Below, piece after piece: positions 46,724 to 57,370 of a DNA stretch of 64,000 nucleotides; positions within the stretch are counted from its first letter, which is position 1; every line of letters starts with the position of its first letter. A program made the translations under genes and the position numbers. Where the stretch lies: assembly GCA_900291925.1 (NCBI GenBank), contig UWYS01000002.1:186001-250000 (forward strand). The letters are read 5' to 3'. Source of the stretch: Thecaphora thlaspeos (Eukaryota; Basidiomycota; Ustilaginomycetes; Urocystidales; Glomosporiaceae). The notes beneath the pieces were generated by a model. That model worked only from the letters and a program-made list of their open reading frames with translations. It had not been told where the DNA came from and searched no databases.

Positions 46724-46951
46724 AGCGGTAGTGTGGTAAGAGTAGTGTAGGCTGGCTGGCTAGCAGGTAGCAGGTCCCCTCACCCTCCTCCCTCCTCCTC
46801 CTCCTCCCCCACCACTACCACGCACACCACGCACACATACACACACACTCTCTCTCTCTCTGGGAGGGTAATCGCCCTCGGCGGCCATAGCCGCCACAGC
46901 CTTCGTCGCTGGCCATCCCGAACAGGGGATCTTACATCCTCGATCCCTCGG
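46724..46951. other. region 3' of the Fanzor remnant with simple repeats
   Basis: Holds CTCCTC, CACACA and a CTCTCTCTCT run (about 46770-46862) and then a small GGCGGCCATAGCCGCC inverted repeat (about 46879-46895). In Fanzor loci the guide RNA gene lies at or just past the 3' end of the coding region, so this is where its remnant would be. I cannot show one. Confidence 0.35.
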
Positions 46952-48353
46952 TCAACCCTGGAACGCAGTCCCCTTCTTCTCTACGACACTGACACCGCCC
47001 GCCGCGAATCCCGTCCCTTCCCTCCGGAGCTGGATCAACTCTCCCTCTTTCACCTTCTTTTTCGTCGTCGCCTCTGACGAGGGCTTTTCGAGTTTGAGCG
47101 GCGTGTCGCATTCCACGCACGCCGGATGGTCTGATGGTAGTAGCAGCGTGGAGACGCACGTGGTGCAGTGGACGTGGCCGCATTGCTTTAGCGCTGGTAG
47201 AAGACGGCGGTGGTGGTGGTCGGGTTGCGTCAGAGTTGCGCTGCACTGCGAGCGTGAGAGGATCATGGCGCAACGACGAGAGGGGACGTACCGAAGAGGA
47301 TCGAAGATTTGTTCAGTACCTTCTTGCATCCCGCACACGTCTTTGTGTCTTTCTCTTGCACGGTGAAGTGGAGGGGCGTGAGAGACTTCATCCTGTAGAG
47401 GTCCACACAAGGTTTCATCTTGAATGTCAGCAAAGGCAGGCGCACATCACTTCCCCCACCGCCTAGCAGGACGACACCCACGTGATCCTATGACCCTTCT
47501 CGTTCTCGGCCTTGCAGAGCGGCTTGAGCTTCTCGCTCAACACTTTGGGAGCCGACTCAGCCTCGGTAGGCGTGAGCGAGGGGAGCCAGAAGGCGGGCAG
47601 CTTGGCCTTCCGCGCCTGTGCCTGCTCCGCCTGGATCTTGGCGAGCGCGCAACGTTCGGCCTCCCGCGCTGACGCTGCCATCCGGTCTGATAGGGTCGTC
47701 AGAGAGGAGGCGGTGTCGGAAGTGCCGGACGTGGTCGGGGCTGTCGAAGGTGTCTTGCGTTTTAGCGTTGCGAGACGGAGGCAGATAGGGAATTGGGTCA
47801 GCTCTTCTCGGACACCCAGCCGAGGTATCGAGCGGGGGTGGCTACTCACGATTGGAAGCGGACCCCTCTCCAGCCTTGCCCGAAGAGGACGAGGAGAGAG
47901 CATCGTACCTCGTCTCAAAGTCGCGCGTCACCCTCTCTCTCGCCTGCTGAACGCGAACCTGCCTCTCTGCCTCTTCATCTCTATCCCACCTCTCGAGCTC
48001 CTGTTTGAACTTTTCGATTGTCGCCTTCTGCGTGAGGAGGTCTTGTAGGATGCATTCCTGTGACAACCGCGTTTGACGTGCGAGAGCAGGGTTGTCAGCA
48101 AAGCTTTCTCTTGCCCTCTCCGCCATCTTGCACCAGGGACGAAAGTTGTGGGCCTCACCTTGCAAAAGACGTGTCCCTCGCTACAGCACACGGCATCTCT
48201 CGCCGTCTGGAGGCAGAGGGAGCAGCAGTCGAAGCGTCGCACTGACTCTGATCCCAAGCGCAGCCGCTGCGTCCCCCACCTATCGGCCAGCATCTGGTAC
48301 TCGGCATAGGTAAAGTGGCCCGAGGCCGTATTGTGTTTCGAGTGACGACCCAT
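46952..48353 (-). CDS. NOSIP-family protein (U-box/RING-like)
   Basis: Five exons (48353-48159, 48057-47850, 47740-47478, 47418-47292, 47193-46952) encode 344 residues. The N-terminus GRHSKHNTASGHFTYAEYQM and RFDCCSLCLQTARDAVC is diagnostic for NOSIP (nitric-oxide-synthase-interacting protein). Next come the split U-box half ECILQDLLTQKATIEKFKQE, a charged coiled coil, LPAFWLPSLTP, MKSLTPLHFTV and a C-terminal zinc-binding module (CAGC ... CGHVHCTTC ... CVEC). The protein ends with the family's LRREGTGFAAGGVSV. Animal and yeast relatives are nuclear, associate with late spliceosomes and have E3-ligase-type folds. The third intron is only 59 nt but has a perfect CTGAC branch site eight bases before the acceptor. 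The second intron's acceptor is the least certain choice. Confidence 0.88.
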
Positions 48354-48866
48354 GGCGTTCGTTCGGTCGGTCGGTCGGTCGGTTGCGTGCGTCGAGAGCG
48401 AGGGTGAACAAGGTGTAGATGGAGAAGGGACGGAAAGAGAGAGAGAGAGGTGGCGGGACAGGATGGAGTCAAGATCCGTTCGCTTTTTGCCTCTGACCTC
48501 CATACGCCTGTGGCCGGACAAGCCACCGCAGCCAGCCCGGAGCCGGCAGGCCCCCCTGTAGATTAGACTTGCTCGCGCGCCTCGGCCCTTTCGAATAGGC
48601 ATCGATCATCTCAGCCACACGCCGTCGCGCCCGCTGGCACCTGGCGGGCCTCGTCCGTGGCGACGCGCGACATGGCAGCCCGAATCCCTGCTGGCCTATC
48701 GCATGGACCCCCACCGGCCTTCCACCAACAACGCCGCGTCCATTGGACGAATCCGGCGACGGTTTTCCTCAAACAAGGGTGTTGGTCGCCGACCGGCAAG
48801 TGTCTGGAAGTTGATTCGACGAGAGACGAAGAAAGGACAAGGCCAGCAAACGATAGAGAGAGAGAC
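48354..48866. other. upstream region of the NOSIP-type gene
   Basis: About 500 nt with a CGGTCGGT tandem (about 48362-48383) and a GAGAGAGA run (about 48439-48450). No gene recognised. Confidence 0.4.
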
Positions 48867-48997
48867 CGGCCGTCTTGCGGATATTGATCAGGTCCGACTC
48901 GATCTCAAAGTCCTTTGCCGGCGTCAGCTGGTTGGGGCTCTTGGCAATGTCCCACCTCAGTCGACCACCCGTGCTCGCCAGGGCAGCAGCCGCGGCC
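48867..48997 (-). pseudogene. duplicated fragment of the Sds3-like gene 3' coding end
   Basis: Read on the minus strand, this piece encodes LASTGGRLRWDIAKSPNQLT and PAKDFEIESDLINIRKTAG, nearly the same as the end of the Sds3-like protein (genomic 13928-14062). I count only about a dozen base differences over ~130 nt, most of them synonymous or conservative. The match stops within the GGCCGG just before that gene's final basic codons, so no stop codon of the source is copied. It is not a working gene; no other Sds3 sequence surrounds it. Confidence 0.85.
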
Positions 48998-49085
48998 ACT
49001 AGCGTCGGCGTCGAGCCGTCGCGGCAGTGATGGAATCGCAACCCAGGGTATACCAGAGATTTCCTTCTCCCATCCTCGTTCCTTC
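48992..49085 (+). pseudogene. duplicated fragment of the sulfate permease 3' end and 3' UTR
   Basis: Direct-orientation copy of the last ~13 codons, the stop and the start of the 3' UTR of the SulP gene (source about 19846-19935). Shared blocks are CTAGCGTCGG, TCGAGCCG, CAGTGAT and AGGGTATACC with GAGATTTCCTT. It abuts the inverted Sds3 fragment at a GCGGCC sequence that both source genes also contain. Divergence is greater than for the Sds3 piece. Confidence 0.75.
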
Positions 49086-49124
49086 CCCCTCGCCCTCTCC
49101 CTTTCGTCGCCGCCCGGGTGGGGT

Positions 49125-49258
49125 GTTTTTTGGTCTCAGTGGTCGAGATCGGATTTCAAGCACGGGTGGCCTAAGCCCGCATCATGAAGGCTAACGGCGA
49201 AAAGAGGAGGGGGGGACGAGCCCAAATACAGGGTAGCTCAGTATACACGAGGCCGAGC
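49125..49258 (+). repeat. dispersed repeat, copy 1
   Basis: Matches the minus strand of 57184-57370. Conserved blocks: TTTTGGTCTCAGTGGTCG, CGGATTTCAAGCACGGGTGG, CTAAGCCCGCATCATGAAG and, after a variable purine-rich stretch, GCCCAAAT.CAGGGTA with CTCAGTATACACGAGGC. It starts about 40 nt right of the SulP fragment. No coding domain was recognised in it. Confidence 0.85.
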
Positions 49259-52200
49259 AAAATGGTAGCGGTACCCAACAACTATGTAGTACGGTCGTTC
49301 CGATGTGGTGCGCTGTATCGGGATCGGAAAACACCCCGATCGACACTCTGCACCGGCTTCTGCTTGCCCCTTGTCGAAGCCGCGTTTTTTTCGTCGTCAT
49401 TTTAGGACGTCTTTTCTCGTCGTTTCATGGCTGCGTGGAGAAAGGCATGCCGCCGTGTAGGCCGTCGCGACGCTGATCTGCACCGTTGCCAAACGGAGCA
49501 CTACCGACACCGCTGCAACGCAGCCGACGACTACACGCATCTCACCGCATCACTCCTTATCCATGCACCGAACGCGATATGACTCCACTCCTCCACGCTC
49601 CAGCATCCATACGACACGAGACCAAGGTGAAACGTGCAAACAGACAGACGACGATACATACCCAGCCTGGATATCTGGGCGTTTCGCGTTTACCATCTTG
49701 CAGCGGCATCCACTCTGACGAGTGTTGATGCATGCTACCGTGTCTCTCCGCGTCTTCTGTTGGAGTCTCAGCAGATTGATGTGTCGAGAGGTGATGGGAT
49801 TGATGAAGCGCTACGGGAGAGGGGAGGAGTGGAGAGGGGTAGGAATGTGAGTGTTGTCCTTGCAGCCGTATCGCGTTGCGGGCGGTGGTAGGTAGCGCGA
49901 CAGGTACAGCGGTCGGTCGCACACTCTAAAATCGAGATTGGAGAGTCGGATCCGAGCGAATGACGGTACGGCTTCTGGCGTCTCTCAGAGACGCTGTAGA
50001 CCAGGAGAAACGGGGAGCGAGACCGGCCCCTCGTGTCAGGCACGGACGCAGATCTTTCCATCATCTCGCTTTTGTCCTTTCATCGCGATGGTTGATCACT
50101 CTCGTACGGTCCGACGACGAAGCTCGACCTCGCAACACGACGGGACGAAGCGGTAAAGAGGAGAGGACACGAGAGGACCATCTACCTACGAACACATCGG
50201 GGTCAACTGAAGCGGGCGAACGCAAGATCCCGTCGAGGACGCGCGGTTCCGCTCTTGAACGAGACACACTACAGCGGGGATGGGATGATTGCTGGGCCAA
50301 ATGCGTCCGTCTCTCGGACGCTGGTTGTTTGGTAGATCTCGTGCTTTCACGCAACAGCTGTGGCGAAGGGTACAGCTCAGACGAGATGCGGGCCACAGCG
50401 CTGAGTTTGGCCAGGTCACGGTGGATTTTCCGTGTTCCGCCAAGCTGGAAGACACAAAACGTCCCCTCTCTCCGTCCTAGTTCCTCGACGCGGGTCGGAT
50501 GGGATGGCTTCAAAGACCTTTCTCTGTGGCGTTTGAGACGGACGACGGTGGCTTCGAACGACCTCTCTCGCTCGTTGCAGTCGATGGGTGCGTTGGCGAT
50601 CGGCTGAGCTCAATGGCAGACGCCGCGCTGATGGGGGCTGGCGATAGACCTGAGCCTGCGGATACCAAGCGCGACGGCACGGAGAGACGTGTGAGACGCA
50701 AGAGAGAGAGAGAAAGAGAGAGAGAGACTTTCAGAGTTGAGAGTCGGAGTCGGAAAGATGTGGTTCGTCGCCCGTCGTCCTTCGACGGCTCCGTGACGGC
50801 ATGAGGTGTGGCGTAGAGATATTTTAGTGCGTACGGTACCCGATGGTGATCGCAGCAGGTTTAGTCAGTGCTACAGTACCATTACAGTACACGTATGACT
50901 GTACGATGCAGATCTTTATGGGCAAGGCGTGATGGAGGGGAGATCAAAGGCCGGAGCGAGAGAAGCAGGCAGGCTGGTCACAGTAAGGTCGCCACCGCTC
51001 GCTGTCGGAGTTTGTTACACTGACCTTTATGGCCCGTATGCTGTGAAGATCTTTGCATACCAAGACGAGCGTTGCAGCCGATGTCGGTACCTCAGCTTCC
51101 CTTGGTCGTCTCTGCGAGATCAACCAAGCTTGCATCTCTTACAGTTAGTGTAACTACTTGTTACAGTAGTATTGCTGTAACTACTACTGTAGACACAGCA
51201 CATAGCGGGGCCAAAGGGGAGTGGGGAAGAATATACTCTGATCAAGACCGCGTCCACCACAGTACTCTATTTAGCTGTCAGGTACAGAGAGTTACTGTAG
51301 CCCTCACCAAACTCCGCCTGTATGTACCACTGTTTCAATATTTTGCCTGCCCGCGAGCGTCACAGCAGCGAGACGGTGCGCGGGACGGTGTATCGACGAA
51401 GCGAAGCCATGAATCCCTGGGCCGCAGCGAGGAGCTTCTAAGATCGTTATGCTACTCGACACTCCGCTCCGTGGCGAGCTTCACTTGAGGTGAATTCACG
51501 ACTTGGGCCTCCCCCTCCCCCCCCCCTTCCCCTTCCCCTCTGCCCCTCTCCCCTTCTTGTTCCCTCTCGACTGGCGGAACTCGGCGTGACAAGAGCATGA
51601 TCGGATCAAGCCTCATCATACAGTACAAGATACTCTCTAACTCTTACCTCAGTCCCTCTCCTCGGGGCGAGAAATTCGTCCACCCACGGCGGACAAGGCA
51701 GCAAGGACGTGAGCCTTTCATGTCTTTTCTCGGTCAGGGACCAAGCAAGCGTTCCGAGGCAGACAAGATTTACAGAGTTTCGCTTTGGATGATATGCGGT
51801 CCGGAGGGCTAGCCGGTTCGCCGCAGCCACCACCTCCTCATCCGCGAAACGGATCGAGTCCGAAGCGAGAAGACCAGGTCTCAGCGGTGAGGTTCCGGCG
51901 GTGGCGTCCTTCCAACGACAACAAGCGACTGAGCCTCGTTTCTCGTACTCGAGCTTAAAACTGCTCGGCCCGAAAAACCTGAGCTGCCGTCGCGAGAGGA
52001 TGGTAACAGCGTAGCGAAGCTCCGTTATCTTGTCTGCTCGCCTCCCTTCCGGCCTCTGCGTTGTGGCCGTGCGTGGATACATACGTGCCGACGAGAGCAG
52101 ACAGTCTCTGTGGCTGGTCATGGCGTGAGTGGCGTAGCTCAAAGTCAATGCAGCTCTCGGACGAGACGAGACAGACGAGGCTGGAACACACATGGCAGAA

Positions 52201-55200
52201 TGAGGTCTCAGCCATTCTCTTCATGTCTCTCGAAAGATCGTTTGCCGCAGTTTGGCTCGGCGATGGCTCAGTACAGCCGATCTAGCTACGCCGAAAACGC
52301 CGCTCGGCCCTCGAATTGCGACACACAGACGGTCACCCTCGTTCTGAACTATCGGAAGTCGGCCGACGTTGAACCTGCCCACCGTACCACTGGACCGACG
52401 GTGATGGCCCAACACTAGAGGGAAGACAGACAATCGTCTAAGCCCCGACCCGACCCCATGATGCATGGGGCCACGCCAAGCTCAAAGGGCTAACTAAGTG
52501 GTATTTCACAGACAGAGGAGTCAAAGTCGCACATACACAGGGAGGGAGGGCTGAAGACCGGAGACAGTGAATTCGGCCAGCAACATGTCACGGACAGGCA
52601 GCTCATTTAAAAACGTGTCTATCACGTCTGTCACACCCGGCGTATTTGCGAAAGCGCTAGGGATCGACCAGCCACGGTGACGGGATGTCGCCACCTCCTG
52701 ACAGCGAGAAGGGGGAGAGGGGGTCCGGCAGGTCTGTACTAAGCCACACTCCTGCGTTGAGGCCGGCCTCTGCACCGATGCCCGTCTTGATCCCCCTTTT
52801 GCGTACTGACAGCAACGTCACTTCATCATTTAGGTTTCGCATCGGCCGACATGTCCTGAGGCAGGCGGGAAGACACGCCCAGACCAGTCGCCTGATGTCG
52901 CTGGTCGCCGTCGCCACTCTTTCTGCCCGCTGACTAGACGGATATAGCTACAGTACTTACCTACCATCCCTCACTGCCGCCGGCTTAGCTCAGGTGATGA
53001 TGACAGCTTTAGCTCACAAGAGCTTGGCAGGTTGAAGAGTCACTTCGCCTGCTTGCCTTGGCTTCCGCTCAAAACTCTGTTCCCACACAAAAGCTCACGG
53101 TCTCGTCTCGCTAATCACACCAAAGAGACGGGCTCTCGTCTTGGGGGGAAACCTAGCTTATCAGGTGGCGGTGACGCTGCCGGAAAGTCTCGCAAACGGG
53201 ACATCGGAAAGCATCCCGAGAGCCTCGACGGCGACCAAGCAGACCACCTGCCTACTTACAGTACATACTCCGACGACATGGGTTGCCGGACGAGATCATG
53301 GTGGCTTGCGGCTACTACCTTAGATACCTGCTCATCACTTGGCAAGGCATTACGAGGATGAGCACGACTACGCCGGACGGTGCGGTACAATACAACAATA
53401 GGTCCTTGCAGCGCACAGGCGACAGAGAGAGGAAGATCGTGTAAAAGCTGAGCGCTACGGCTTGGGCTTGGCAGACCGGCGAGCCCGGTCGGAGTCGACG
53501 TCGTCAGCTCCCCCTCCCCTTTGCCCAGTAACGCAGCAGATGCGAAAAGGGATGGTGGGAATTGTCGTTTCGGAAGCCATCGGCCGGCCAGTGCTGCGCT
53601 CGAACGGCCATGAAACAAGGGGCGAGTGGGCGGCCGATGGCTGGCCTTGCTGGCTGCCGGCCGCGATTTTTGGGTCAGGGTGGAAATTCAAGCTGGATGT
53701 AAGGGTTGGGCCCGCAGGCGCGTCGTCGCCCAGGCGACGACGCGGGAAGTCTAATACAGTGTACTCTCCTGCCGAGCTGTACTCTGTAAGACTGCCGTGG
53801 CTGCCGGTGCACAAAGGCTAGGACTCCGCGGCACCAGATGGTCACGCCAAACAGAGCCGGCAAGCTCGCTCGCTGGCAAGCGGCAGTAATGACAATTCCG
53901 CTTCGGCAGAAGGTACTCGAAAGTCGTCGACCCCAACTCGATTTAAATCTGAGCAACGTACTGTATTTCAATCTTGCCCTGCGCCATGGACATGGCGCCC
54001 CCGGTCCGAGCTCCGAAAGCGGACAAGCAGGCAGTGCAACGAGATTCGTATCGCTTTCACGACGTCCCGGGGGAGCCGGTTGCCACCATCTGGACGACAC
54101 CTTGCTAACCAGAATCTTCCTTGACGATACAGTAGGTTCCTGTCTACTCTCTTTCGCTGTCAGGCCTGCGCTTCTGCTTTATTAATCCCGAACTCCTTGC
54201 CAGCAATATTTCATTAACGGGGGGAAGGATCGCCGGGGGGGGCTGATCGACCCATCGTGATGGATTAGCCTACAAGCCAGGGGTACACGCACGATGTCGA
54301 CGATGCTTTGCCGTCCCTCGCTTTAGAGTGTGGGAAAATGCGCAGAGGAAAGTCAGGGACCGCGGCCAGGGCGATGCGCACTTTGCTGCTGCTGAGCGCA
54401 CTGAGGCTATGCGAGAGTGAAAGCTTGTTTCGGACGACGTTCAAATGCGTACGCGTACTGTACTGTATAACGGTTAGTTAACTACAGTACTTATATATGC
54501 CCTTGGCGGGGCGGAGCGGCGCGGCCGGGGCGCCAAATCAAAGCCATTTGGCTGATAAGTTATTGAGTGTGGAATTATGCAGGGTCCGTGATCCCCCGCC
54601 CAGCGTCAAGCAGCGAGAGGAGGCTAGGACGCGCCTAGGAAATGCCATACGTCAGGGAGCGCCTGCTGCCCTGGGATCGGGCCTACGACTCCTTGCTTGC
54701 TCCAACTCCATCCTCGTCGTCCTCGTCGTCCAGCCCCCTCTCCAGCAGTTCGGCATGGTGCGGCACTGCAGCTTTCCCTCTTTCCCTCCCCTCCCTTTGC
54801 TCCCTCCCTTGCGTTGCCTTCAACGCAAATGTCGACGTCCGTTCATCCTTTGCTCCCACCACCTCGACGCATCATGCATCCTGCTCCTGCTTCTTCCCTA
54901 GAATCTCGGCTCCATGTTCCGCTGCTCCCGCTCTCCCGGCACCATCACGGCCGCCATCCTACTCACAGTACAGTACGAGTGTATGCTTCAAGGATACGAG
55001 GATCGCCTCGTTCCGTCTCGCCTAGCCAGTTCCACGGACGGCCATATTCTGTCCTCGTTCTCTGACGCCGTCGTCCGTTCCTCCCCAACTTAGCAGTAGC
55101 GATTAGGCACCGCAAGGCCCTCCTGACGCATACCCCCTTGATCTGCCCACTAGCTTGTGTACCTGTTGGCGCCCACCGGTCCTGCCACCAGCTCGCACCA

Positions 55201-56406
55201 GGGCAGCGATCGACGAATGGCATACACTTACATACATACAGGTCTGACTCCTGGCTTCCGGACCCATCTATTTGGACGCTGATCATCGAACAGCAGGCAT
55301 GAGTATGGACACGTTGATCCGCTACGCCCAAACGACGCAGTCGCCGCTTCGCCTGAGCAGCAACCAACGGAGCTTCGAGAAAGAAGTCGTTCGTTCAATA
55401 TGACATCGCCTCGGGCTTCTTTCTGCCTTCTCGGAAGACAGAGGAATGCCATCTCGGACGGCTATTGCTTTCCAGGCCACCTACGGTAAGTACTACTGTA
55501 TCTGCTTCGAAAGATAGCGAGCCGCAACCTGCAGGCAGCGGGGTACAGAAGCACGAGCTCTATAGTACACGTTCGGTTGATAGCGGCAGAATGAATCATC
55601 TTGGCGACGACGATCCCTGACGGACGCCACAAAAGCCACGGCCGCCGCCGTACACAGGCGAGCAAGTCCTTCTCGCTCCAGGGCCTGCGTGGCGAGATGT
55701 CATGCAAGGCTTTGCCCTGTGTGTCCTGCATCTCCCTGGACGGTCCTCCTTTCTAGGTCTCGCGACGGCAGCAATCGCCCTCCCGCCTCTCCTTCCTCTC
55801 TCCCCTAGCCCCTTACTCCTCGCCCCTGCTGGGCGCATACTCCCTGGTTGGGCTCCCGCTGCGCCACCATGCCAATTGCCGCTAGAACACAGCTGTGTTC
55901 CGCAAAGCAAGACTAGGTCGATCTGGTGAGGCGTCCCTGAATTGCTCCAGTGCTAGATTGCTTGGTTGCTTGCTTGCTACGGCAGCCCGGCCAGAGAGCA
56001 AAGCATTGCTTGGCACCGCACCACGCCAGGGCGGCGGCGACGAAGGGTACGGCATCCTGGCCGCGCAACTGTCCCCCTGCTCCCCTGGTGGCCCCCTGCT
56101 GTTCCACAGCGCCGCTCCTCCCAGGCAGCCACAATGGAGCTCATCGACTATATAACATCGACCAACACTCGGCCCTTTCCACCAAATCTCTCTCCTCATC
56201 ACTCACAGCCTCTCCAGCAAACTCTCTTCAGTCTCTTTCCTCTCTCGGTCTCTTGGTCTCTCGGTCTTTCTCGGTCTTCACTCTCTGGTTTTTCCCTCTC
56301 CACCTCAACCTCAGCCACCCGCTCAACACTCCACCCCTCCCCCTCCCCTATCTAATCACTACTCAACCCCACTCTTACCCCCTCAACCCCCGCACAACTA
56401 ATCAAG
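49259..56406. other. 7.1-kb gene desert rich in TACAGTA/TACTGTA motifs
   Basis: No open frame on either strand shows a family motif, a signal peptide or believable splice structure. From about 50.8 to 55.6 kb the 7-mer TACAGTA or its complement, often extended to CTACAGTAC, recurs at least a dozen times (for example near 50872, 50883, 51160, 51188, 51617, 52952, 53259, 54129, 54452, 54475, 54966 and 55490). A GA microsatellite lies at 50700-50730. The last ~250 nt before 56407 are a CT-rich leader. Confidence 0.5.
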
Positions 56407-56700
56407 ATGGCTTCCAAGATCGTTCTCTCCATCTCTCTCCTCGCGGCCGCCATGGGCATGGTCAGCGGCGCGCCTCACTGGGGCCAGCAAACCGTCAAGT
56501 CGTACAACGGTGGCCACAACGTCGAGTCGACCAACGAGAACAAGTTCGTCGACGCCTCCGACCTCTTCGTCGGCGTCGATGTCCTCAAGCGCAACGCCCC
56601 CAGCTTCTCCAAGTACAACGGCGGACACAACGTTGAGTCAAACAACGAGAACAAGGGCCTCGACCTCTCCGGCCTCAACCTCGGCCTCGACATCCTCTAA
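56407..56700 (+). CDS. Small secreted protein with internal repeat and dibasic site
   Basis: One uninterrupted frame of 97 residues. Residues 1-21 ([20 protein letters not shown]) are a clear signal peptide ending in an SGA-type cleavage site. The mature part contains two copies of [14 protein letters not shown] (residues 33-46 and 70-83), each followed by a Leu/Val/Asp-rich segment ([14 protein letters not shown] and [14 protein letters not shown]). A Lys-Arg pair at 61-62 lies between the two units, where a Kex2-type protease could separate them into two similar peptides. There are no cysteines. A long CT-rich leader precedes the ATG (context CAAGATGGC), as in highly expressed fungal genes. 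I do not recognise the family. A peptide precursor or wall-associated repeat protein is inference. Confidence 0.75.
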   Translation: MASKIVLSISLLAAAMGMVSGAPHWGQQTVKSYNGGHNVESTNENKFVDASDLFVGVDVLKRNAPSFSKYNGGHNVESNNENKGLDLSGLNLGLDIL

Positions 56701-56770
56701 AGCTGCTTCTATCCCTACCTTCTCCTGGTAGTCTAGCGACAGCTCTTTAGGGCGATCGAAAAGGACATGT

Positions 56771-56792
56771 CCCCCCCCCCCCCCCCCCCCCC
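56771..56792. repeat. poly-C homopolymer of about 22 nt
   Basis: An uninterrupted run of C, just 3' of the small secreted protein gene. Confidence 0.9.
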
Positions 56793-57183
56793 GCCCTTCC
56801 CACGGACAAGGTCGTAGCCGATTCGCACGGGAAGCTGCTGGAGGGCGCAGGGTCGAGTGATTTCTCCCTCCCCATTCGGGACGCTGGGATTGCCTCCTCG
56901 ATCCGCTCCCCCTTCGGCCGCCTCTAGTCCCTCATCGGCTCGTCTCTCTATTCTCTCTCTCGCACCCTCGTTTTCTCGCATTCCCAGTCACCTTTCCCTC
57001 CCCGCCGCCACGACCCTCTCGAGGCCCTCATCAGCCTACTAGTGCTCCCGCCTCTCTGTAGACAGACGGGTGTAACGACATACCACATTGGTTCTTTCCT
57101 TCCCATTCGATATTCTTCCACACCACACCACATTCCCTCGTTTTTTTTATAAGCTGTATACCTGGCTCTGTACCACTACTGAG

Positions 57184-57370
57184 CCTCGTGTATACTGAGT
57201 TACCCTGGATTTGGGCTGTAGGTGTCCCCCTCCCCTCACTCCATCTATCCCTTCCCTCGCCTTCCCCCCTCCCCCCCAACCCCATTCCCCTGTTTTACCA
57301 TTAGCTTCATGATGCGGGCTTAGACCACCCGTGCTTGAAATCCGAACCCGACCACTGAGACCAAAAGAAA
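57184..57370 (-). repeat. dispersed repeat, copy 2 (inverted relative to copy 1)
   Basis: Minus-strand match to 49125-49258. Compared with copy 1 it carries a longer purine-rich stretch (about 57235-57295, pyrimidine-rich on +) between the two conserved blocks. Flanks differ between the copies. Confidence 0.85.

Noticed and set aside
43300..46760. Terminal inverted repeats of a Fanzor-carrying transposon (GCTAGCCA-type matches near 43312 and 46750)
   Set aside because: The match is only about eight bases, and CTAGC is common here; no target duplication was found.
49125..49258. Reading the dispersed repeat as a SINE with Pol III boxes
   Set aside because: TGGTCTCAGTGG is close to an A box but has an extra base, and no B box lies at the right spacing.
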